A stretch of DNA of 20,082 bases, from contig JAITHM010000101.1 of NCBI GenBank assembly GCA_031279965.1, positions 1 to 20,082 on the forward strand. The letters run 5' to 3'. The notes under the pieces were generated by a model. It ran no database searches and was not told where the DNA came from. It was given only the letters and a program-made list of their open reading frames with translations. A program made the position numbers and the translations under genes. Origin of the DNA: Spirochaetaceae bacterium (lineage in GTDB: Bacteria > Spirochaetota > Spirochaetia > Treponematales > Breznakiellaceae). Shown here one piece after another: positions 14,566-20,082 of the stretch. Position 1 is the first letter of the stretch; the number at the start of each line of letters is the position of its first letter.

Positions 14566-16260
14566 TTAGGATTTGTCTTTGCTGAAAAAAGCGGCAATAT
14601 GGGCGAAAACGCCCTTTTTAGTCTGAGTGCCGGCTCCCTTTGTCGCAGAACGCGAAGTGGAGGGAGCGGAAGCTGCCGGGGGGCTGCCGGTCCCTGATCG
14701 GGACGTCGAGGCGGCTGCGGCGTGGGGGGGGCGCCCGCCGGAACGGCCGTTTTTTCTGCGGTTGTTTTTCTTTTTTTCTGTTCTAGCGCTCCCTCCTAGC
14801 CGTGGTTCCGGTTTCCAGACTTTTGTACCGTATTTTTGTTCGTAATAGGCCATGCGCTCTTCAATCGACATTTTGGCAAGCATATTCACCGGCGCTATCC
14901 TAACGCCATCCTGTTCCAGATATTCCTGCCGTGTACCGCGTTCTTGCCGGCCATGTTCCCGCTGTGTGTTACGTTGCTGCCGGGCATGCTCTTGTCGTGC
15001 TCCGCCGTGTTGCCGGCCAGATTCTTTACGGCGGTCAGATTCCTGGCGGCACCCAGTCCGTTCACCGCGATTCTGTCTGTCACGATCCCTTCCTCTGCCT
15101 TCATTCTGCCCGCCACGGCTGGCATCATCGGCGTAAAGGTCATCGCGGGCGATTTCGGCGGGAATTTTTTTGCCAATATAGCGCTCTATGTCGGTAAGTT
15201 CGTAGACATCCTGCTCGCTGGCAAACGAGATCGCCTTACCATTTGCTCCCGCACGGGCAGTGCGGCCAATGCGGTGCACATAATTTTCTGTCTCGGCAGG
15301 GAGGTCGTAGTTTACCACAAGAGCAAGGGCTTCTATATCAAGTCCGCGCGCTGCAACGTCAGTCGCCGCCAAATAACGATACTTTCCTGCCTTAAGGTCT
15401 TCGATAAGTGTAAGCCGTTTCTTTTGCGGCAAATCACCTGAAATAAACTCGCACATAATGCCATTGGCACGAAGGCGGCGGGCAACAGTTTCCGTATAGC
15501 GTTTTGTGTTACAGAAAATAATCGCACTTTCCGGCTTCTCCCGCTGCATAATGCCAAGGAGCAGGGCAAATTTTTTATCTGAAGGCACGTGATAGAGAAA
15601 CTGGTCAATTTCCTCAACAGTGATGGTGTCCGGCGCAATTTCAATTTCAAGCGGATTATTGGTATACTCAAGTGCAAGATTTTTAACATATACATTGAGT
15701 GTTGCACTAAAGAGCATCGTCTGGCGGCGTTCCGGCGGTGGCACAACTTTGATAAGCTTGCGGAGGTCTGGATAGAAGCCCATATCAAACATCCGGTCGG
15801 CTTCGTCAAGCACAAGAAAGGCAATGTCCATAAGATTCATTTCGCCGCTGGAATTAAGGTCGAGCACCCGGCCAGGCGTACCAACAAGAATTTGTGCGTC
15901 TGCGCGGAGGAGTTTTTGCTGCTCACTATACCCGACACCGCCATAAAAACTTCCTGTCTTAAATGGAAGATAACGTCCCAAAACTTTTGCTTCTTCTTCA
16001 ACCTGCACGGCAAGCTCGCGGGTAGGCACCATAATAAGCGCCTTACGTCCTTTAAGTGCGGGATCGGTCATTAAACGGTGAAAAATAATGATAAGAAACG
16101 CGGCGGTTTTGCCGGTTCCGGTTTGTGACTGCACATAGAGATCGCGTCCATCAAGCCCTAACTCGATGGTTTTCTCCTGAACAGGCATTGCATTAACATA
16201 ACCTGCCTCAAAGAGCGCTTTTTTTAATTCTTCTGCTAATTCAAGTGATTGAAATTCCAT
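14566..16260 (-). CDS. DEAD-box ATP-dependent RNA helicase with long basic tail
   Basis: A cytosolic RNA helicase of the RhlB/RhlE/DeaD group. Conserved motifs are the Q motif (MPVQEKTI, Gln28), motif I QTGTGKT (46-52), PTRELA (79-84), TPGR (128-131), DEAD (152-155), SAT (185-187), DVAARGLDI (301-309) and HRIGRTAR (329-336). After the helicase core (about 370 residues) comes an Arg/Gln/Gly-rich tail (about 380-450) with RQEHGRQERG-like repeats, likely an RNA-binding arm. A compact block, NMLAKMSIEERMAYYEQKYG (459-478), interrupts it before a basic Ser/Ala-rich end. Likely roles are rRNA assembly or mRNA decay. No Shine-Dalgarno sequence is seen before the ATG. alaA follows eight bases downstream. 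Confidence 0.92.
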   Translation of the reverse strand: MEFQSLELAEELKKALFEAGYVNAMPVQEKTIELGLDGRDLYVQSQTGTGKTAAFLIIIFHRLMTDPALKGRKALIMVPTRELAVQVEEEAKVLGRYLPFKTGSFYGGVGYSEQQKLLRADAQILVGTPGRVLDLNSSGEMNLMDIAFLVLDEADRMFDMGFYPDLRKLIKVVPPPERRQTMLFSATLNVYVKNLALEYTNNPLEIEIAPDTITVEEIDQFLYHVPSDKKFALLLGIMQREKPESAIIFCNTKRYTETVARRLRANGIMCEFISGDLPQKKRLTLIEDLKAGKYRYLAATDVAARGLDIEALALVVNYDLPAETENYVHRIGRTARAGANGKAISFASEQDVYELTDIERYIGKKIPAEIARDDLYADDASRGGQNEGRGRDRDRQNRGERTGCRQESDRRKESGRQHGGARQEHARQQRNTQREHGRQERGTRQEYLEQDGVRIAPVNMLAKMSIEERMAYYEQKYGTKVWKPEPRLGGSARTEKKKNNRRKNGRSGGRPPHAAAASTSRSGTGSPPAASAPSTSRSATKGAGTQTKKGVFAHIAAFFSKDKS

Positions 16261-16269
16261 GTTAGTGCC

Positions 16270-16278
16270 AGTATAGCA
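16270..16278 (-). promoter_or_regulatory. Extended -10 promoter of the helicase gene
   Basis: On the minus strand TGCTATACT (complement of 16270-16278) is a consensus-like extended -10 element. No good -35 is present, as is usual for that promoter class. Only nine bases separate it from the ATG at 16260, so the mRNA leader would be about three bases. Confidence 0.5.
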
Positions 16279-16380
16279 TGACTTGCCAATAAGGGGCTAG
16301 TGTTCTAAACTGATCGTTGGTAATTCCAATTTGAAAATAGCTGAAAAAACGGGCAAAACCAGCAGGAGACAAACACTGCC

Positions 16381-17349
16381 CTAAAAATATTTGAGGGCAC
16401 GCAAGATTGAAATAAGGCAAAAAATCGTAAAAATCGAAAGCACGGTGGAAAGATATACTGTCTGCGCGGCAAAGCGGGCGGCAATTTGATAATTACGGGA
16501 CATGATGAAGGTGGCAATCGCACAGGGGGCGGCAAATGCTATCGCAAGTGTACTTAGCTCGGGGCCGCGAAACCCCAGCAAAATCAATGCGGGCGTCGTG
16601 ATCAGCGGGCAGAGCACCAGCCGGATAATACATGAAACTGCCGCTGCTCCAATGTCTTGCCGGAGCTTTGAAAAATCAATCTGAGATCCAAGGAGCAGCA
16701 ACGAAAGCGGCGAAGCGGCAGCTCCTATCGAGTTTATGCCTTTACGCAAAAAAAACGGAATGTCCAAACCGGTTAACGCGATAAGTATTCCTGCCGCAGA
16801 ACCTATGATCAAAGGGTTTTTGATAACTTCAAAAAGTGTACCGCTCAGTTCCCGTGACAATTTTTTATGGTTATCCGCGCTGTTAATTTTGTTTTTATAA
16901 AGCACCATGATAAGAACCGAATAGACATTAAAAATGATGATTGTAAACGGGACCAGCATAGCCGCTGGTTTAAGTCCAGCATCGCCAAAAAGATTCGCGG
17001 CAAGCGGCAGCGCGTATATCAGATTATTTGACCGGTACGAGTTGACGATAAAAATACAGCGCCGCGCAGGGTCACGTATTACCAGTGAGGCTACGCACAA
17101 CGAGGCAAGTGCAATGAGGGAAACACCGGAAAAAAACACGGCGAACATACGAAAGTTGAATTCACGGCTATAATCAACCGTCATAACGCTGCTGAAAATA
17201 TAGATGGGCAGCAAATAACGAAAACAAAGCGCATTAAGAAATGTAATTTCTTTTTCCTGTAAAAGTCCCCGGCGTGCGATAAACCAGCCAAGAAAAATGA
17301 CGATAAAAAGCGGCGCAACAGCGTTAAAGCTGAATTCTAGAATATCCAT
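16381..17349 (-). CDS. AEC-family (auxin efflux carrier-like) transporter
   Basis: A 322-residue integral membrane protein with about ten helices in two related halves, matching the Membrane_trans/AEC family, whose bacterial members export or exchange malate, malonate or other carboxylates. The opening APLFIVIFLGWFIARRGLL and LNALCFRYLLPIYIFSS, the central NSYRSNNLIYALPLAANLFGD (Asn-rich crossing), and the second half beginning near LFEVIKNPLIIGSAAGIL fit the family. The substrate is not predictable. It begins six bases after the stop of the 75-residue membrane protein, with GGAG about 11 bases upstream, so it is the last gene of the PilZ-TPR operon. Confidence 0.9.
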   Translation of the reverse strand: MDILEFSFNAVAPLFIVIFLGWFIARRGLLQEKEITFLNALCFRYLLPIYIFSSVMTVDYSREFNFRMFAVFFSGVSLIALASLCVASLVIRDPARRCIFIVNSYRSNNLIYALPLAANLFGDAGLKPAAMLVPFTIIIFNVYSVLIMVLYKNKINSADNHKKLSRELSGTLFEVIKNPLIIGSAAGILIALTGLDIPFFLRKGINSIGAAASPLSLLLLGSQIDFSKLRQDIGAAAVSCIIRLVLCPLITTPALILLGFRGPELSTLAIAFAAPCAIATFIMSRNYQIAARFAAQTVYLSTVLSIFTIFCLISILRALKYF

Positions 17350-17355
17350 ATTTTA

Positions 17356-17583
17356 TCATTCTCCAAGTCCAAGATCGCCCGTATCAATATCCGACGGAAG
17401 TTCAGAGTCTTTTTCCCGGGGGCGTTTGAGTTTTTTTAACTGCGGCGATTTTTCAGGCCGTGGTTCCCGGGGCGTTATTGCCATTGAAACAAGAGACCAG
17501 TAAAGAAAAAAGGCAATAACAACGGCAATAACCTGCCACGAAGTTATTACTTCGGTTATAAGTTCTATAAGTCCTTCCGGCAT
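17356..17583 (-). CDS. Small single-helix membrane protein
   Basis: A 75-residue protein with an amphipathic start, one membrane helix (about 16-36, SWQVIAVVIAFFLYWSLVSM) and a charged, proline-rich cytoplasmic-type tail (PREPRPEKSPQLKKLKRPREK) ending in acidic residues. I do not recognise the family. It is likely real: its ATG lies 19 bases inside the 3' end of the TPR gene in another frame, its codons read sensibly, and the transporter begins just after it. The position suggests it anchors or partners the TPR or PilZ-like protein at the membrane, which is inference. Confidence 0.7.
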   Translation of the reverse strand: MPEGLIELITEVITSWQVIAVVIAFFLYWSLVSMAITPREPRPEKSPQLKKLKRPREKDSELPSDIDTGDLGLGE

Positions 17584-18689
17584 TCTTCTGAGTCTATCCT
17601 TTTCAAGAATTGTTGTGCGAGAGGGTCGTTTGGTTCAAGCTCCAATACAGTTCTAAAAAATGATTCTGCTGTTGCCGCATCGCCCCTGCGCAGATATAAT
17701 GTTCCCAGATTAGAAATTATTTTGACATTTTCCGGATCATACGCCAGAGCTGATTCAAGTTCCCGTTGTGCCGTGTCAAGTTCTCCCAATTCGATAAGAC
17801 AAATGGCAAGTTCGTTGCGGCTGTCCGCCGTTCTGCCGCCCAACTCAAGCGCTTTGCGAAACGCCGCCGCGCCATCCTGCCAGCGCCCAAGCCGCCGTAA
17901 TGCCCACCCCAGCAAAAACCAGCCATTCCAAACGCTGCTGTTTTTTTCCAGAAAAATCCGCAGTTCTGCCATTCCTCGCTCTTCTTCCCCCGACGAGATA
18001 AAGAGCCAGGCATTCCGGTAATGTTCGTCGTCAAGACGGTACTGCTCAATGCGCCGTATTTCTTCCAATGCTCGCTCTTTTTGATCACCGTCAGGCGCTG
18101 TTGCTGCATATTCAGAAAAATATTCCCGTGCTGTGGCAAAATCCTGCTGCTTCATGAAAAAAAATGCCGCACATAAGAGCGCCTCGCTGATAGGTTCGTC
18201 CCCGGCAAGTGCCTCCCGGTAAGCTTTTTCGGCTTTGGCTGCCGTGCGCTTCGCTTCGTCGTCCTGTCCTGCCCGTTCAAGTGCGCCGGCTTCTTCTTCC
18301 AACGTAAGCGCCGCCAGAAACAAGACTCCGGGCGAAGCGGGAAACAAGGCCTTTAACATACGGATAATCTCGTGCGCCTGGTCAAAATCGCCGTTTTTTG
18401 CTTTAACCAGCGCTGCACCGCTAAGCTCTTTTTCGATTTCAGGCCGAAGGGCAAGCACGCAGTTCCGGTAATAGAAAAGATGTTCCGCCGGTTCTCCCGC
18501 GGCAATCAGGCGGATAAGGCCAGGAATAATCATGTCAAGCGTAAGATTTTCGGTATTAAAAGATGTTTCTCCAGGAGGCAGTTCTACCGGAAGAGGAATA
18601 TCAGGATCAAGTATTCCCGGCGGGATGCGCCCGGCAAATTCAGGAGAAAGTGTTATAAAGGCCAGCCGGACATCATCGCCAGGTATCAT
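17565..18689 (-). CDS. Tetratricopeptide-repeat protein
   Basis: A 374-residue protein with no signal peptide or membrane helix, so cytoplasmic. TPR-type helices cover much of the chain and are clearest toward the C-terminus: WNGWFLLGWALRRLGRWQDG, then RNELAICLIELGELDTAQRE, then VKIISNLGTLYLRRGDAATA, each about 34 residues apart. These form a peptide-binding scaffold. The N-terminal 60 residues (VRLAFITLSPEFAGRI and onward) are not repeat-like. The ATG overlaps the stop of the PilZ-like gene (ATGA), and the 3' end overlaps the small membrane protein gene. This tight coupling argues that the three act together, possibly in a treponemal motility or signalling complex. Confidence 0.85.
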   Translation of the reverse strand: MIPGDDVRLAFITLSPEFAGRIPPGILDPDIPLPVELPPGETSFNTENLTLDMIIPGLIRLIAAGEPAEHLFYYRNCVLALRPEIEKELSGAALVKAKNGDFDQAHEIIRMLKALFPASPGVLFLAALTLEEEAGALERAGQDDEAKRTAAKAEKAYREALAGDEPISEALLCAAFFFMKQQDFATAREYFSEYAATAPDGDQKERALEEIRRIEQYRLDDEHYRNAWLFISSGEEERGMAELRIFLEKNSSVWNGWFLLGWALRRLGRWQDGAAAFRKALELGGRTADSRNELAICLIELGELDTAQRELESALAYDPENVKIISNLGTLYLRRGDAATAESFFRTVLELEPNDPLAQQFLKRIDSEECRKDL

Positions 18690-19621
18690 GTAGCAAGTTT
18701 ATCCGCGCTTTCCTCCGCGGCGGCCCCCTCTGCGCCTGTGTCTTCTTCAGTGGTTTCCGGCTCAATGCCAGAAGCTTCCTCTTCTGGCTGGGTATATTCA
18801 TCATCAGGAGATAATTTTGAGGTAAGCAGACGAAGTGTGGTAACATAATCGCAAAGCCGCGCCTTGTAAGGAAGCGGAACTGGATCGCTTAACGCAAGAG
18901 TGACGACCGACACATCAGGGTGATTTATGACAGCTTCAAACTTTGCGATAGAACCATCAAGAATGAGTGTTTCCTGCGGCTCATCAAAACTTAATCGTAT
19001 TTTGGCTGGTTTGTTGAGAATTTCTTGCGGAGCGCCTTTTAAAATAAAGCGCATTGACCCAAAGGCAAATTCGCGTAACAAACAGCCGTAGGTGGCGTTT
19101 CCGACAGCAATAAGAACATCCTTGTTAATAAACCGCATTTTCCGGTACGCGTCAGGACCTACTGCAAAAAGCTTGTTCTTACACTTTGTGTAGTAATAGT
19201 TCGCTTCTAGTACCCTTCCCATAATTTCAATGAGGTCATCGGGAGGACGTTGCGAAAATTGGAGGTTAAACAGCGACATATCTTGCGAACCGCCATACAA
19301 CGCGCTAGAAGTAAAGTGTGCCGGTACAAGGAAGGCAATCTGCTCGTCTGTCGCGGGAATTTTGAAACAAAACCGGATGCTCAACGCATTATTGGTTATG
19401 CGCAGCCTCTCAAAAATGCCTGATTTATTGTTGGCAACGACTTGTGCACCTTCAAACGAGGTTGAATAAATCACACAAGGAAAGAAATCCGAGGTACATT
19501 TTAAATTGACCATTTCAGTCAACAGCCCTGTTACATTAATAACCTCCTTCGTGAAGGTTACATTAACCGGCTTAAATTGCTCATAATAATCATTAATTTT
19601 AGCGCGCGGTAGACTTCCCAT
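18686..19621 (-). CDS. PilZ-like two-domain protein with degenerate c-di-GMP motif
   Basis: A 311-residue cytosolic protein built like spirochaetal PilZ proteins: an N-terminal beta-rich domain (about 15-130, PilZN-like) and a second barrel (about 125-265). The junction FSQRPPDDLIEIMGRVLEAN resembles the start of such C-terminal halves. In the second domain the RxxxR loop appears as RKMR (160-163), and the D/NxSxxG strand is replaced by REFAFGSMRF, so the cyclic-di-GMP contacts seem lost. The last 40 residues are a low-complexity Glu/Ala/Thr tail. PilZ assignment is from fold pattern, not a strong motif. It is the first gene of a four-gene operon and is divergent from the selB fragment. The start ATG at 19621 is just downstream of a good promoter. 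Confidence 0.7.
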   Translation of the reverse strand: MGSLPRAKINDYYEQFKPVNVTFTKEVINVTGLLTEMVNLKCTSDFFPCVIYSTSFEGAQVVANNKSGIFERLRITNNALSIRFCFKIPATDEQIAFLVPAHFTSSALYGGSQDMSLFNLQFSQRPPDDLIEIMGRVLEANYYYTKCKNKLFAVGPDAYRKMRFINKDVLIAVGNATYGCLLREFAFGSMRFILKGAPQEILNKPAKIRLSFDEPQETLILDGSIAKFEAVINHPDVSVVTLALSDPVPLPYKARLCDYVTTLRLLTSKLSPDDEYTQPEEEASGIEPETTEEDTGAEGAAAEESADKLAT

Positions 19622-19628
19622 TCTTTCC

Positions 19629-19657
19629 AGTATATCCTCTCGCTTTCACTTTGTCCA
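19629..19657 (-). promoter_or_regulatory. Promoter of the PilZ-TPR-transporter operon
   Basis: On the minus strand TGGACA (complement of 19652-19657), an exact 17-base spacer and TATACT (complement of 19629-19634) match consensus at five of six positions each. Only seven bases separate the -10 from the ATG at 19621, so transcription should start at or one to two bases before the start codon. Confidence 0.65.
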
Positions 19658-19735
19658 GTCTGTATTTCCAGGGCGCCTACTCTTATGGCTTCTTCCCCCT
19701 CCCGCTTAAAAAACGATACCATTTAAGAGGCAGCT

Positions 19736-19855
19736 ATGGAATATCCGTTAATAATATGCACAGCCGGGCATATTGACCACGGCAAGACCGCGCTCGTTAA
19801 GGCGTTGACCGGTGTGGACTGCGACCGGCTTGTCTACAGACGTAAAACAACCTAA
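19736..19855 (+). pseudogene. selB: selB 5' fragment, broken in the GTPase domain
   Basis: SelB is the GTP-binding elongation factor that delivers selenocysteinyl-tRNA to the ribosome. The first 32 codons fit it well: an initial hydrophobic strand, the G1 motif AGHIDHGKTALVKALTG (residues 10-26) and VDCDRL. Intact SelB continues with a segment like PEEKKRGITI that holds the G2 threonine. Here the reading becomes VYRRKTT and stops at 19853, and neither other frame restores the missing sequence. The break therefore lies at about 19831. GAGG six bases before the ATG is a good ribosome binding site, so the remnant may still be translated. The simplest reading is an insertion or rearrangement at this point. 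Confidence 0.75.
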
Positions 19856-19864
19856 TATAAAAAA

Positions 19865-20082
19865 ATGATTGTCAAAACAGTGCAAACCCCTTCTCAAAAA
19901 AATCTTTTTTCCACGCCCTCCGGCGAAAAGCATTTTTTGACAATAAAAGAGGCCAGTGTCTGGGCGGCAAACCACCTTGGAAAGAATGTAACGACGTCAA
20001 ATATTTCGTATCTTATTCAATACGGCCGCATCCGAAAAATCGAAAAATCCGGCGCGGTGTTTGTTTCGCTGCTTGAACTTAA
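19865..20082 (+). CDS. N-terminus of a DNA-binding protein, possibly a DNA methyltransferase (partial)
   Basis: The frame is open from the ATG at 19865 to the window edge (72 codons). It starts MIVKTVQTPSQKNLFSTPSG, then reads FLTIKEASVWAANHLGKNVT and TSNISYLIQYGRIRKI, a helix-turn-helix-like layout as used to choose between target sites. I recall a similar opening in some type II adenine methyltransferases of restriction-modification systems, but the catalytic motifs would lie outside the window, so this is tentative. No ribosome binding site precedes the ATG. It starts nine bases after the broken selB frame ends and therefore appears to belong to whatever interrupted selB. Confidence 0.55.
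   Translation, partial: MIVKTVQTPSQKNLFSTPSGEKHFLTIKEASVWAANHLGKNVTTSNISYLIQYGRIRKIEKSGAVFVSLLEL

Noticed and set aside
14836..15441. Plus-strand frame opposite the helicase C-terminal half
   Set aside because: The helicase motifs on the minus strand account for this sequence; the plus-strand reading is Cys/Arg-rich without a domain.
16375..16398. Hairpin over the AEC transporter stop (TGCCCT / AGGGCA) as terminator
   Set aside because: The stem is only six pairs with an A/T-rich 11-base loop, and no T-run follows in the direction of transcription.
1..20082. CRISPR array, tRNA or rRNA genes, insertion sequence ends
   Set aside because: No regularly spaced repeats, cloverleaf-like segments, rRNA motifs or transposase genes were seen by reading; covariance and repeat searches could not be run.

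Overview
The window looks like a chromosomal segment of a spirochaete, most likely a treponeme with roughly balanced G+C. This is inferred from an Aat protein and a PilZ/TPR cluster that look treponemal, a secreted DUF2259-like protein, and very tight gene packing. No rRNA, tRNA or CRISPR array is visible. Most of it is ordinary chromosome; the unusual parts are a secreted VWA/SPOR protein and a right edge where selB is broken.

Layout. At the left edge a gene runs off the minus strand (start codon at 28-30) behind a near-consensus promoter. Next on the minus strand come an MFS exporter and an RluA-type pseudouridine synthase. Divergently on the plus strand lies aat (leucyl/phenylalanyl-tRNA-protein transferase). 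Its 3' end overlaps a convergent eight-helix membrane protein gene by 138 bases. A plus-strand run from 3976 to 10120 follows: a DUF2259-like secreted protein, a large secreted FN3-like/VWA/SPOR protein, coaE, a membrane-anchored SPOR protein and rlmI. The coaE gene sits between two SPOR-domain genes, so the run mixes envelope and housekeeping functions.

proA and a SIMPL-domain protein gene lie on the minus strand, convergent with rlmI; the stop codons of rlmI and proA abut. A solitary MoxR-type AAA+ ATPase gene on the plus strand converges on a minus-strand pair, a DEAD-box RNA helicase followed by alaA. Further right is a four-gene minus-strand operon with overlapping or nearly touching ends: a degenerate PilZ-like protein, a TPR protein, a 75-residue membrane protein and an AEC-family transporter.

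At the right edge selB begins normally but loses homology after about 32 codons, within its GTPase domain. A new ORF then starts and runs off the end. It resembles the N-terminal DNA-binding segment of some DNA methyltransferases, so an inserted island, possibly restriction-modification, is the best guess.

The strongest leads are: (1) a VWA domain whose MIDAS-bearing first strand and helix appear to sit at its C-terminal end, a possible circular permutation, in a protein ending in SPOR; (2) the selB junction; (3) several genes whose only visible promoter would start transcription within a few bases of the ATG, suggesting leaderless mRNAs; (4) a CoaE P-loop with Asn in place of the usual Ser/Thr.
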